This document shows, in pieces, positions 17,474-26,159 of a DNA stretch of 37,375 nt. This DNA is from Bacillota bacterium (GTDB lineage: Bacteria > Bacillota > Bacilli > Desulfuribacillales > Desulfuribacillaceae). The notes under the pieces were generated by a model that worked only from the letters and a program-made list of their open reading frames with translations, searched no databases and was not told the origin of the DNA. The first letter of the stretch is position 1. Each line of letters opens with the position of its first letter. Position numbers and translations under genes: made by a program. The stretch is taken from assembly GCA_023388635.1 (NCBI GenBank), contig JAEWFW010000010.1:1-37375 (forward strand), in the 5' to 3' direction.

Positions 17474-18160
17474 ATGCCCGAGAAAATTCTAATCATTGAA
17501 GATGAAGAGAAAATAGCGCGTTTCGTCCAACTGGAGTTGGAGTACGAAGGCTATGAAGTAGAAAAAGCATTAAACGGAAGGGACGGACTTGAGTTAGTAA
17601 AAGTCCGCCCCTTCGACCTCGTTCTGCTCGACATCATGTTGCCTGGGCTGAACGGCATTGAAGTCCTGCGCCGCATCCGGCAATTTTCCGATATTCCGGT
17701 CATTCTATTGACGGCACGCGATACGGTCATCGACAAGGTAACGGGACTCGATGGTGGGGCGGACGACTACATTACGAAACCCTTTGCCATTGAAGAACTG
17801 CTAGCGCGCATCCGTGTTGTTCTTCGGAAGAAAACCGTCAAACATGCGGAAACTCCTTCAACTGTACTGCATGTCGGTCCGCTGCAACTCGATCCCGAAC
17901 GCCGGGAAGTGAGAGTGAACGGCATTTTATTGGAATTGACCAAACGAGAATTTGATCTGCTTCTTTATTTACTAGAAAACAAAAACATTGTATTGCAGCG
18001 CGATTTGCTTTTGGAGCGCATATGGGGATATGATTTCGCCGGCGGTTCCAATGCCGTCGACGTATATATACGCTATCTGAGAGCCAAAATCGAAGAACCA
18101 TTCAACATCAAATTGATTCATACCGTTCGAGGAGTGGGGTACGTGATCCGCGATGAATGA
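17474..18160 (+). CDS. OmpR/PhoB-family response regulator
   Basis: A 228-aa DNA-binding response regulator. The receiver domain has the acidic pair E9/D10, phosphoacceptor D53 (VLLDIMLPG), the conserved Thr (LLTARD) and Lys (YITKPF). The C-terminal winged helix (about 130-228) ends 'YIRYLRAKI ... IHTVRGVGYVIRDE', the OmpR signature. ATG 17474 is 6 bases after AAAGGTG, so the GTG at 17465 is rejected. It overlaps the histidine kinase gene by 8 bases (ATGAATGA). The direct repeats before the operon are its likely binding site. Confidence 0.95.
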   Translation: MPEKILIIEDEEKIARFVQLELEYEGYEVEKALNGRDGLELVKVRPFDLVLLDIMLPGLNGIEVLRRIRQFSDIPVILLTARDTVIDKVTGLDGGADDYITKPFAIEELLARIRVVLRKKTVKHAETPSTVLHVGPLQLDPERREVRVNGILLELTKREFDLLLYLLENKNIVLQRDLLLERIWGYDFAGGSNAVDVYIRYLRAKIEEPFNIKLIHTVRGVGYVIRDE

Positions 18161-19637
18161 ACAACAAACCGATAGACAAACACATAATACCTGGATTAAT
18201 AAAATACGCTCTTCGCTCGTTCTCAAATTAAACCTCAATCTATTGGGCGTGCTCTTATCTACGTTCGGTGCCATCAATTTCCTGATAGTTATCATCATCA
18301 CCGGCACTGCATTTTATAAAATCGAACAAGGCACACAACTGATGACGGAAATTATCAGTCGAGCAGAAGAAGACACGCAATCAACAAGATATTATACAAC
18401 GAACTACAAAGCGATACCGTTAGAATACCCCGGTCAAGGATACGTATTTCCCGGCATTTTGCAATACTTGCTACCATTGGAATTTCCCAATGCCGCACGC
18501 AGCATCGATATTCCCGGGCGCGACCTACAGATTAATCTGCCGGAACAGATCGAGCAAATAACCTACCATACGTATCTCGATATTAACGATCAGCCCTATC
18601 AGATTACATACCAAATCGGTGAAGATATTTTACGGCTGATCATCATTTTGGCAGTCTTATTCGCCATCGAACTGCTATTGCTGTTGCGCAGTCTGGTGAA
18701 AGGCTCTACATCCTTTCGCAGAACTTTGAAACCGATTTCTGAAATGGCTGAAACGGCAAAAACACTCAACGCGCAAGTAGGTAGTGACGGCATCCAGAAC
18801 CTCACTGGAGCGATCAGCCGTATCGACGCTAACCAGCTAGATAACCGCATCTCGGTCGATGATTCGCAAAAAGAATTAAAAGACTTGGCTGTCTCGATCA
18901 ATCTTATGCTGAACCGCATCAGTGCCTCTTACCAATCGCAAGTGCGGTTTGTTTCCGATGCGTCCCACGAACTGCGTACACCGATTTCCGTCATCCAAGG
19001 GTACGTAAATTTGCTTGACCGTTGGGGCAAAAACGATCAGAAGGCATTGCAAGAATCGATCGATGCCATTAAAAGCGAAACAGAAAACATGAAACTTCTG
19101 GTGGAACAACTACTTTTCTTGGCACGCGGAGATAACGACACCATGCAACTGCATATAGAAGCCTTTGACGTCGGTTCGATGGTCGAAGAAATTGTGCGTG
19201 ATGCTCAGTTGATTGATGTTACACACCGCTTCCAAACAGAATTTGCCGACTCTATCATGTTAGAAGCAGACCGCCAGTTACTAAAACAAGCGATTCGTAT
19301 CCTCGTGGAAAACAGCATTAAATACACGCCGGCAAATGAAGCAATTATTCTCAAAGTGTATCAAGCGGACGGACAGGTGAAAATTACTGTACAAGACAAC
19401 GGCATCGGCATCCCTGCCGAAGATTTGCCACACATATTTGACCGTTTCTACCGTTCCGATGAATCTCGCGCCAGAAAAACCGGCGGCTCCGGTCTGGGGC
19501 TGGCAATTGCCAAATGGATCATTGAACGCCATAACGGTCACTTTGAAGTCCTCAGCCGCGTCGACATCGGTACACGCACCACAATCATACTCCCGGCTTC
19601 CCCGGTCTACCCGGGTTCGACAGTGGCAGCGGAATAA
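18153..19637 (+). CDS. Membrane sensor histidine kinase
   Basis: A 494-aa partner of the response regulator. Two membrane segments (about 33-55 and 158-178) frame an extracytoplasmic sensor domain of about 100 residues with no recognised ligand site. A HAMP-like linker follows, then the H-box (VSDASHELRTPISVIQGYV, H272) and the ATP-binding domain: N-box with N387 (ENSIKYTP), G1 'DNGIGIP', F-box 'FDRFYRSDESRA', G2 'GSGLGLAIAKWI'. This is the classic HPK1-type cell-envelope kinase. The insertion of about 50 residues between TM2 and the H-box (TLNAQVGSDGIQNLTGAISR) is longer than a bare HAMP. The signal is unknown, though the neighbouring amidase and uppP genes suggest envelope stress. Confidence 0.93.
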   Translation: MNEQQTDRQTHNTWINKIRSSLVLKLNLNLLGVLLSTFGAINFLIVIIITGTAFYKIEQGTQLMTEIISRAEEDTQSTRYYTTNYKAIPLEYPGQGYVFPGILQYLLPLEFPNAARSIDIPGRDLQINLPEQIEQITYHTYLDINDQPYQITYQIGEDILRLIIILAVLFAIELLLLLRSLVKGSTSFRRTLKPISEMAETAKTLNAQVGSDGIQNLTGAISRIDANQLDNRISVDDSQKELKDLAVSINLMLNRISASYQSQVRFVSDASHELRTPISVIQGYVNLLDRWGKNDQKALQESIDAIKSETENMKLLVEQLLFLARGDNDTMQLHIEAFDVGSMVEEIVRDAQLIDVTHRFQTEFADSIMLEADRQLLKQAIRILVENSIKYTPANEAIILKVYQADGQVKITVQDNGIGIPAEDLPHIFDRFYRSDESRARKTGGSGLGLAIAKWIIERHNGHFEVLSRVDIGTRTTIILPASPVYPGSTVAAE

Positions 19638-19666
19638 GGTGCGCCTTCACCAGCTCGTGACACTAA

Positions 19667-20491
19667 TCATTTAAAAAATAAGAAATACGCTAACACCAGA
19701 ATACCTAAAATAATCCGATACCAACCAAATGCTTTAAAATCATGATTGCGAATATACCGCATTAAAAATTTAATCGACAATATAGAAACCAGAAAGGCGA
19801 CAATCGATCCCGTCAATAAAACGGCGACCTCCATCTTTGTAAAATCCAATCCGAACTTCGTCAGTTTTAATGCGCTGGCACCAAGCATAACGGGAATAGA
19901 CATAAAGAATGAATATTCCGCGGCAATCGGGCGTGATGTTCCCAACAATATCGCGCCTAGAATCGTTGCCCCTGAACGCGATGTTCCCGGTATTAAGCTC
20001 AACACTTGAAACATTCCTATCCCAAATGCCGTTCCGTAGGACAAACTTGCAAAATCTTCAACCTTTGGCGCTCTATGTTTATTTCTGTTTTCAATAATGA
20101 TAAAAAAGATCCCATATACGACCAATGTAATCGAGACAGTCAGATAGTTATAAAAATGAGCATCCAGCCAATCATCAAATAGGAAACCCAATACCCCCGC
20201 AGGGATTACACCAACACCCACCTTAAACCAAATCGATAGGGTATCTCGCTTTTCTTGGACAGACTTTTTAGATGAAAAGGGGTTGAGCTTCTGGAAATAC
20301 AGTAGAACGACAGCCAGAATCGCTCCGAGCTGTACCACGACCAAAAACATCTCTTTAAAAGCACTGCTGACGTTCAACTTGATAAATTCATCTGCCAAAA
20401 TCATATGACCGGTACTGCTGATTGGCAGCCATTCCGTAATACCTTCTATAATACCTAAAATAATCGCTTTAATAATATCCATGAACTCCAT
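19667..20491 (-). CDS. uppP: Undecaprenyl-diphosphatase
   Basis: A 274-aa membrane phosphatase that recycles the lipid carrier undecaprenyl pyrophosphate for cell-wall synthesis; extra copies give bacitracin resistance. Both family motifs are present: 'GIIEGITEWLPISSTGHMIL' near the N terminus and 'SLIPGTSRSGATI' near residue 165. About eight hydrophobic segments fit the BacA/UppP topology. ATG 20491 has AAGGAG 11 bases upstream; an internal ATG (20482) is much farther away. It converges with the histidine kinase gene, 29 bases apart. Confidence 0.96.
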   Translation of the reverse strand: MEFMDIIKAIILGIIEGITEWLPISSTGHMILADEFIKLNVSSAFKEMFLVVVQLGAILAVVLLYFQKLNPFSSKKSVQEKRDTLSIWFKVGVGVIPAGVLGFLFDDWLDAHFYNYLTVSITLVVYGIFFIIIENRNKHRAPKVEDFASLSYGTAFGIGMFQVLSLIPGTSRSGATILGAILLGTSRPIAAEYSFFMSIPVMLGASALKLTKFGLDFTKMEVAVLLTGSIVAFLVSILSIKFLMRYIRNHDFKAFGWYRIILGILVLAYFLFFK

Positions 20492-20548
20492 GATTGTTGT
20501 TTCTCCTTAATGAATTTTATTTTATGTAGATAGCCTGCGTAATAATTT

Positions 20549-21715
20549 TCAAAAGCGAAATGCATTTTTCAGTACAATCGTACTGCCATCCCTAAGTAAT
20601 TCCATGCCACAATTAATTTCCTCAATTACATCCCATGTATCAATATCTCTGATCCTGACGAATTCTCGATAGTTTTCTCCTTGATCGTCTTCATCCCACA
20701 CATCGTTTATGGCGACTCCATCACCTAGAAACAATAGATGTTCTCTGCCCTCCCCTCTCTGTGTGAAAGACTTTGGATAATACATACGAATTTCGTCGCC
20801 GTCTTCTAAAAACGTATGCTTTACAATGCTTCTAGGGGTAATCCCCGCAATTAAATTGCATGAATTCAGGTAACCACAATAACTGACTTCCGCTATTGTT
20901 TGTCTCACTGCACTCTCGATAGAATACGCGAATAACGTAAAGATTTTAGAGTTAAACGAAGTTCTCGTATAATAAATCCACCCTTGATCATAACCGATAT
21001 AAGCAGATGCGGTATCATAATCTGTTGCTTGAATGACAATAAAAGATAATCTTTGCGATTGACTTTGCACCTCACGCACAAAATCGTCTAAGGGCATAAA
21101 ATTGATACTTGTCAAATGTCCCTTGTCATAGATTTGTTCTTTGGGAATGTGTGCTTGATAAATATCTTCCAATTCATAACTATCCATACTTGCCCGCTCA
21201 AAAATCAAATACGCTACTCCGCCGTGTTTGACCACTTCTGTCTTATAATGGTTTGACAGTACTAAACGCTCGTCAACAATTTCTATCACTGTCATCAGAT
21301 TTCGATCATAAAAAAATAGCCGCTCTTCATTTTTCAACAATAGAAATTGCTCACAGACAAATTCTAAAGAGTATTTCCCAATCATTCTCGTATGAATAGT
21401 GCCTGTCTGCAAATTGGCTTCTATCAGTTTCAAAATCCCATCACTTTCAATCGGATAGATCAACACGTGCTCGTTAATAAAACACGCTGCCATACAATAA
21501 TTTGTCTCTGACTGCAACATCTCCGAATCGAGTTCCACCAATGTATTATACGTTTGCGTACTGAGGTCGTAATGATAAAAAATAACTTTTTCATATTTGT
21601 CCAGCTCGTTGTAAAATGCGGCGGAAAAATAAAATCCACGTTCATAGTGCTTTATAATTTCAACGTATCCTGCAATGTCTCGCAAATCAATATATGCAAA
21701 TCCGTATTTTCTCAA
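20549..21715 (-). CDS. Unrecognised 388-aa protein, beta-rich, possibly propeller-like
   Basis: I recognise no family. The protein is soluble with no signal peptide. It is made of alternating short strands with recurrent aromatic/hydrophobic motifs and 'D-x-x-T' turns (HYDLSTQTYNTLVEL, EANLQTGTIHTRMIG, YDQGWIYYTRTSFNS, RDIDTWDVIEEI), which suggests a beta-propeller. TTG 21715 lies 5 bases after GAGGTG (21726-21721). It is 9 bases downstream of the EcsC gene and the last of a three-gene operon. A cytosolic scaffold or sensor role is conceivable but nothing shows it. Confidence 0.75.
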   Translation of the reverse strand: MRKYGFAYIDLRDIAGYVEIIKHYERGFYFSAAFYNELDKYEKVIFYHYDLSTQTYNTLVELDSEMLQSETNYCMAACFINEHVLIYPIESDGILKLIEANLQTGTIHTRMIGKYSLEFVCEQFLLLKNEERLFFYDRNLMTVIEIVDERLVLSNHYKTEVVKHGGVAYLIFERASMDSYELEDIYQAHIPKEQIYDKGHLTSINFMPLDDFVREVQSQSQRLSFIVIQATDYDTASAYIGYDQGWIYYTRTSFNSKIFTLFAYSIESAVRQTIAEVSYCGYLNSCNLIAGITPRSIVKHTFLEDGDEIRMYYPKSFTQRGEGREHLLFLGDGVAINDVWDEDDQGENYREFVRIRDIDTWDVIEEINCGMELLRDGSTIVLKNAFRF

Positions 21716-21724
21716 AACCCCACC

Positions 21725-22534
21725 TCAAAGCTTTTTGCTTAAATAGCGCTGCTTGTATTTAATTCTCGCTAACTTACTCACTTTACTGATAATCGTGTAA
21801 TTTGCTAACCCGCCAACAACACCGACGATCGGCAACCCTTGAACAAATTTTGCCGTGAGCATCGCGTCACTGAGCATCTTCGCCGCTTCCTTCATGGCTG
21901 ATTCCCGATCCAACACCAATGTTTGACTGCTGTCCTCATTAGCATTACCACGATCAATACTAATAGCAAGCTGGTCCGCCTGGGAACCGTATTGCGCACG
22001 CTGCTGTTCCGGAGCGACCGCACATGCAATCAGCAGCAGCATATATATTTGTTCTTCCTCATTGGCGTAATCAAAGCCATAGCTTAACGCAATCTCATAC
22101 AATGTTTTTAAAATCATACCAATAAACACCGGAATATCAGGAATCCCGATACCGAGCAGACCAAGTCCAACTCCTTCAAGGGAAGAAAGCGACTGGTTAA
22201 TCCATTTGCTTTTTCGCGAAATGCTGTCCATAGAGCGCAATGTCTTCTTTGTCGTACTCCTGTCAATCGCATAATTCCGCACATCATGCTCTAGTTTAAT
22301 ATTCTCTTTGTCAAACATCTTTTCTATATACTGCGTTCCTTTTTCAAATACGACGACAAACCCCTTATAAAAGGCTGCGTCTAACGTCTCTCTAACCTTG
22401 GATGGTATCTTGTCTTCCACAGATGAAATTACAGGCGCGACCTTTTCTTTAAAAAAGCGCCCCTGTTGCTTATCGAGGAATTTCACTTCCTGTGTCTGTA
22501 GTTTTTTCAAATGTTTGAGCAGATGTTTTTTCAA
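21725..22534 (-). CDS. EcsC-family protein
   Basis: A 269-aa protein resembling the EcsC family, named after the third gene of the Bacillus subtilis ecs locus, function unknown. Characteristic is the central hydrophobic stretch 'GLGLLGIGIPDIPVFIGMIL' followed by 'EIALSYGFDYANEEEQIYMLLLIA', and near the end 'LPIVGVVGGLANYTII'. The start matters: ATG 22549 has no ribosome binding site, and the only good one, GGAGG (22547-22543), overlaps it. TTG 22534, 8 bases further, is therefore preferred and trims five residues. It lies between a YiiX-like peptidase gene (27-base gap) and the unknown gene (9 bases). Confidence 0.85.
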   Translation of the reverse strand: MKKHLLKHLKKLQTQEVKFLDKQQGRFFKEKVAPVISSVEDKIPSKVRETLDAAFYKGFVVVFEKGTQYIEKMFDKENIKLEHDVRNYAIDRSTTKKTLRSMDSISRKSKWINQSLSSLEGVGLGLLGIGIPDIPVFIGMILKTLYEIALSYGFDYANEEEQIYMLLLIACAVAPEQQRAQYGSQADQLAISIDRGNANEDSSQTLVLDRESAMKEAAKMLSDAMLTAKFVQGLPIVGVVGGLANYTIISKVSKLARIKYKQRYLSKKL

Positions 22535-22561
22535 ACTGCAGTCCTCCATATTAAGATGACG

Positions 22562-23095
22562 TTATATGCATGCCAATGCTTTCAGATCCCCCGCATACAC
22601 TACATCCCCATTGACATCGAGTAAATTTTGCGGTCTGATGAGATTTGCCGGTTTATGCAAATCTGTGATACCGCTTTCTTTTATAATATAATAAACAAAC
22701 TCTGAACACAAAAATCTATTTTCGCAATATACTTCCTGTTCGAATAAATTATAGACAAGTCCCTTGTAATTGTACTTCAATACATCCTTATTATCCATGA
22801 AATGCTCTAATAGCAACTCTGCCCTTTGATACTGTTCTTCTGTCACGTCAACCCGTATAATGACGCCTGGCAATGTCTCGCATAACCGATAAATCCCTTG
22901 ATCCAATTGTTCTCGGTTGAACCCTCCAATAAACGGATTATATATGCGCTTTCTTCCGAAACTGTACATACGATTCAGTTCCTTGTCCAATGAAATTGCC
23001 GCATGTGTGTAATGATCTCGTGTAAAGAAGCGAATCATTTTAGAAATTACTGTGTTCGTTCTCGTCAATACTATATATATTGAATGGTTGCTCAT
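22562..23095 (-). CDS. YiiX/NlpC-P60-like permuted papain-fold protein
   Basis: A 177-aa protein with the order of catalytic residues of circularly permuted NlpC/P60 (YiiX/YebB) enzymes: His first (H31, in YTHAAIS) and Cys later (C130, in RFLCSEFVYYI). Such proteins act as peptidases, amidases or acyltransferases on cell-wall peptides or lipids; the substrate is unknown. No signal peptide is seen, so it may act in the cytosol or on the inner membrane face. ATG 23095 has GGAGG 7 bases upstream, and the longer frame to 23137 is not needed. It is the first gene of the operon with EcsC. Confidence 0.8.
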   Translation of the reverse strand: MSNHSIYIVLTRTNTVISKMIRFFTRDHYTHAAISLDKELNRMYSFGRKRIYNPFIGGFNREQLDQGIYRLCETLPGVIIRVDVTEEQYQRAELLLEHFMDNKDVLKYNYKGLVYNLFEQEVYCENRFLCSEFVYYIIKESGITDLHKPANLIRPQNLLDVNGDVVYAGDLKALACI

Positions 23096-23214
23096 CGTAA
23101 AACCTCCACGAAAAATCTCTGATGAGCCCATTATCACGCAAAAAACTTAAAAACGAATTACAAAAGTATTAAAGAAATCTTAAAAATCATCCATTGCATT
23201 ATTGTGCTTTTGCT

Positions 23215-23685
23215 TTATGTAGTAATATCCGCGAGTTGGTACGGTATGACTTTACGCAGATTCTCTAAGCTAATTTCAATTTGATATCCAATCTTTCCCG
23301 CACTGCATAAAATCGTTTCATGCTGCTGTGCCGATTGGTCAATCGTCGTCACAAATTGCTTCTTCATCCCTATGGGAGAACATCCGCCGTGAATATATCC
23401 TGTAAGTGCCAGCAAATCCTTCGATTTAATCATTTCGATCGATTTTTCACCGATGCTGCTCGCCGCTTTTTTCAAATTCAATTCTTCAGCAACCGGAACC
23501 ATAAACACGTAATACGTCTTCGACTTCCCAAATGTAACCAGTGTTTTGAATACTTGTGCCGGATCCTGCTGCAGCACTGTCGCTACTTCAATACCGCTAA
23601 TAGCCTCTGTATCCGCATAACTATAACTTTTATAGTCCACTTTACGCTGATCTAAAATCCGCATGACATTCGTTTTGTAATCCAC
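23215..23685 (-). CDS. ybaK: Cys-tRNA(Pro)/Cys-tRNA(Cys) deacylase, YbaK type
   Basis: A 156-aa editing enzyme of the YbaK/ProX family, which hydrolyses Cys mis-attached to tRNA(Pro). Features are the N-terminal 'DQRKVDYKSYSY', the lysine motif 'VFKTLVTFG', and 'GYIHGGCSPIGMKKQF' with the conserved GGxSP-like loop (here GGCSP). The length is standard. The start is GTG 23685, about 7 bases after GGGG. It is a single gene, its 3' neighbour upstream being the CPBP gene 89 bases away. Confidence 0.92.
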   Translation of the reverse strand: MDYKTNVMRILDQRKVDYKSYSYADTEAISGIEVATVLQQDPAQVFKTLVTFGKSKTYYVFMVPVAEELNLKKAASSIGEKSIEMIKSKDLLALTGYIHGGCSPIGMKKQFVTTIDQSAQQHETILCSAGKIGYQIEISLENLRKVIPYQLADITT

Positions 23686-23774
23686 TCACTTACCCCATTT
23701 CAATTTACCCTAGAATCCACCCTTACTTCGTTTCATGTAATTGCTGCTGTAATTTACTCTTTTCTAAAGACTAC

Positions 23775-24632
23775 CTATGCACGAAATGTCTGCTTGTGAT
23801 GTGCACCACTTTTCCAATAGATGAAAAGGACGATCAGGAACGATACCGTCTGAGCAATCGAAATGCGAATGACTTGTAGTTCATCTGCCCCGGAGATAGT
23901 CACAAGATGTAAAATATTAATGATCGTATTATTAAAAAAATGATCAGCCATCGGCAACCAAAGCGAACCGGTAATTTTAGTCAGCAGACAAAATTTTATT
24001 CCAGCGATTCCTGTCGTTAAAACAAGCATAACGGCTGACATAATTGCCGCCGTTGCACCCATCTCTCCATCCAATAAGTTACGCATAGGAGCCGCAATAT
24101 GCCAGACTCCAAATAGAACAGATGATAAAATAACTGCTTTTACAAATGAATATTTTGTTTCTGCCAGTTTAATAAACAAGCCTCGAAAAATACCTTCTTC
24201 CATAGCTACATTGATAATATTTCCAACAATACAAAAAGCAAAAAATATCAAACCGGTCCGCATTCCGTAATTACCGTCTATCGCATAACTAGTCACATAG
24301 ATTTGCAGAGTCGGACTATTACCATTTGACATCTGTACAAAAAACTCTGTTCCGTAAGCAATTACAAACGTAGCTAGACCGAGCAGCAGTCCATAGAGTA
24401 TATTTCTCCCTGCTGAATTTCCCACAATCCCTATTTCCGACCACCGAAGTGACAAATACCTCATTACTAGCATGAGCACAAAAATACCTGCTAGTTTATG
24501 TAAAAACGCTTCCCCGAAGATGCTTTGGTCCGTACGGATAACCATATATTCAATCGCTCTGAATACATAGCATACTAGATAGATGCCCATGATATATTTT
24601 ATCGGATTGAAAATTTTATTTTCTTCTATCAT
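23775..24632 (-). CDS. CPBP-family intramembrane metalloprotease
   Basis: A 285-aa membrane protein of the CPBP (Abi/CAAX-protease-like) family with about eight hydrophobic segments. The catalytic motifs are present: EExxxR (E145, E146, R150 in MEEGIFRG), HIAAP (H178), and a late His (H231 in ADHFFNN). Members process prenylated or bacteriocin-related peptides, or regulate envelope proteins; the substrate is unknown. ATG 24632 is chosen because GGGGGG (24645-24640) is 7 bases before it, and ATG 24638 is too close. The frame stays open for 40 codons upstream, where a structured leader lies (24660-24760). Confidence 0.88.
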   Translation of the reverse strand: MIEENKIFNPIKYIMGIYLVCYVFRAIEYMVIRTDQSIFGEAFLHKLAGIFVLMLVMRYLSLRWSEIGIVGNSAGRNILYGLLLGLATFVIAYGTEFFVQMSNGNSPTLQIYVTSYAIDGNYGMRTGLIFFAFCIVGNIINVAMEEGIFRGLFIKLAETKYSFVKAVILSSVLFGVWHIAAPMRNLLDGEMGATAAIMSAVMLVLTTGIAGIKFCLLTKITGSLWLPMADHFFNNTIINILHLVTISGADELQVIRISIAQTVSFLIVLFIYWKSGAHHKQTFRA

Positions 24633-24659
24633 TGACATTCCCCCCATTTTGACTCTAGC

Positions 24660-24760
24660 GCCACTCGCGTGCCCATTGGGTATACCCTTCATTGCAGCAA
24701 CAAAGGGAGTTTTAGTGGCATCGGATAAATAAAAGTCAATCGCACTCTGCAATCGACTTT
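24660..24760 (-). promoter_or_regulatory. Structured leader of the CPBP gene
   Basis: On the minus strand three nested elements can be paired by hand. A 12-bp hairpin (24760-24749 with 24743-24732, 5-base loop) is followed by TTTTATTTA. A helix GCCACT/AGTGGC (24719-24714 with 24665-24660) encloses a 10-bp hairpin (24707-24698 with 24694-24685, loop CTG). All pairs hold on the minus strand using G-U pairs; on the plus strand both hairpins have mismatches. The region ends 15 bases before the GGGGGG ribosome binding site. It may be a cis-regulatory RNA; I do not recognise a known riboswitch class. Confidence 0.45.
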
Positions 24761-24857
24761 CTTTGGCAAAACATTCTATGTAGTATCATAACATTTAGTA
24801 ATAGTATTTAATATATTTAATAGCATTTTATATGATGACTTTGATCCGCGTTACACA

Positions 24858-25406
24858 CTAGCGCTTGCGGCATACATAAACAAATGCAGGCGGTACGTTC
24901 AGCGGCACGAAACGGATATGTTCCACTTCAAATACATCCTCTAGTTGTTTTTTCATTTGCAGCGAATACTGAAATGCGATAAAATATCCCCCGGTCCTTA
25001 ATGTCTTGAAAACCTCATCCATAAGTCGTTCCCGCAAAGAAACTTCAAAATTGAAAAACGGCAGTCCGCTTATAATGCAATCTAAATGTTGCACACCATG
25101 GCACATTAATACATCTGTTAAATGACATGCGTCCGCATAGCAATTAGCACGTGGAAATCTCTGATTTAGTTTTTCCCTCATCTGCTGATCTTGCTCAAAC
25201 AAAAAAATTTCAGTCGACCTATGCGCCCTTGCATTGATAAAATCAGTAACCGCACCTGTACCTGAACCCAATTCAGCGACATAACTAACTTCATGCCAAT
25301 TTACCGATTGAACCATTTGCTTTGCTAAAAAGCGAGAGCTTGGGGCTATACTGCCGATTTGCTTAGGATTCTGCAGATATTTTTGCAATAAAACATTTGA
25401 TGACAA
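24858..25406 (-). CDS. SAM-dependent methyltransferase, PmtA-like
   Basis: A 182-aa class I methyltransferase. It opens with 'YLQNPKQIGSIAPSSRFLAK', the N-terminal signature of the phospholipid N-methyltransferase/rRNA dimethylase-like group (COG3963). The SAM loop is 'VAELGSGTGAVTDFI', the acidic strand end 'FLFEQD', and motif IV 'CIISGLPFFNF'. True PmtA methylates phosphatidylethanolamine; the substrate of this relative is not proven. The start is TTG 25406, 9 bases after GGGAG (25420-25416). It lies 30 bases downstream of the VOC gene. Confidence 0.85.
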   Translation of the reverse strand: MSSNVLLQKYLQNPKQIGSIAPSSRFLAKQMVQSVNWHEVSYVAELGSGTGAVTDFINARAHRSTEIFLFEQDQQMREKLNQRFPRANCYADACHLTDVLMCHGVQHLDCIISGLPFFNFEVSLRERLMDEVFKTLRTGGYFIAFQYSLQMKKQLEDVFEVEHIRFVPLNVPPAFVYVCRKR

Positions 25407-25436
25407 AACATTTCACTCCCTTATGCATCTCTATAA

Positions 25437-25868
25437 CTACTTGTATTGCCGGCTGGGCGCTTCCTCTGCGACAAGATTCCAACTGACTCCGAATTTATCT
25501 ATAAGGGCTGCGTGAAATGTACTGTAAAAAGTCTTCGTTGGCGGAAGAGAAATGTGGGCATCCTCAGCAGATAAAGCATCGTAAATCCCCTGTGCCTGTT
25601 GTGCTGTCGGTACTGTAAGCGTCAGCTTCACCATATTGCCTTGCGATACCGGTTCCGCTATTTCGTCAGCAAACCAAAAAGTAGCTCCACAGATTTGCAT
25701 TTCAGCATGTAAAATCCAATCTCGCAAATTTGACGGCGCATTTGACACACCTTGCGGCACATAATTACCGTACGGCTGTGACATTTGTATTTCTGTATTA
25801 AATACGATTTTGTAAAATTCCAATGCTTTATTACAATCTCCGGCAAATGTAATATAAGGAATTACCAT
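25437..25868 (-). CDS. PhnB-like VOC (glyoxalase-fold) protein
   Basis: A 143-aa protein of the PhnB/DUF1338-like branch of the vicinal-oxygen-chelate superfamily: 'YITFAGDCNKALEFYKIVF', 'ILHAEMQICGATFWFADE', and C-terminal 'DKFGVSWNLV'. These proteins are small dimers, and only some bind metal; the role is unknown. ATG 25868 is 6 bases after AAAGGAAG. The frame from 25937 is an extension without a ribosome binding site. It probably heads a transcript with the methyltransferase. Confidence 0.88.
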   Translation of the reverse strand: MVIPYITFAGDCNKALEFYKIVFNTEIQMSQPYGNYVPQGVSNAPSNLRDWILHAEMQICGATFWFADEIAEPVSQGNMVKLTLTVPTAQQAQGIYDALSAEDAHISLPPTKTFYSTFHAALIDKFGVSWNLVAEEAPSRQYK

Positions 25869-25958
25869 ACTTATCTTCCTTTCAATGCGCGTTATAGGTT
25901 GAAGATCACGTGTAACGTACTTACATGTTTGTCTCACAATAATATTACAACACTATTA

Positions 25959-26043
25959 TAATACTCTCACGATATTCTTAAAATATTCTTATAATGCTCT
26001 TTCAAGACCCTTCCTAACACTCTCATTACACTCTTAACACTCT
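25959..26043. repeat. Five copies of a TAAYACTCT-like nonamer upstream of the VOC gene
   Basis: The 350 bases between the VOC start and the lipoprotein gene end (25869-26218) hold no gene. Within them TAACACTCT occurs at 26015 and 26035, TTACACTCT at 26026, TAATGCTCT at 25992 and TAATACTCT at 25959. Three are spaced 9-11 bases apart, and the outer pair is 33 bases apart, close to helical phasing. They could be a regulator-binding array for the VOC gene, or mere low-complexity drift. Confidence 0.4.
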
Positions 26044-26159
26044 TGTGATACCCATAAAATACCATATGGATTTGTCTCCGTCAAGTATCTCCAAACCTTC
26101 GCAGTAATCGAAGCAAGTTCCTCATATTCATCAATCCAGAAATAATCATAAAATAAAAA

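Noticed and set aside
24633..24752. Forty extra N-terminal codons of the CPBP protein, starting at TTG 24752.
   Set aside because: No ribosome binding site precedes the TTG, the segment lies in a hairpin, and GGGGGG is ideally spaced for ATG 24632.
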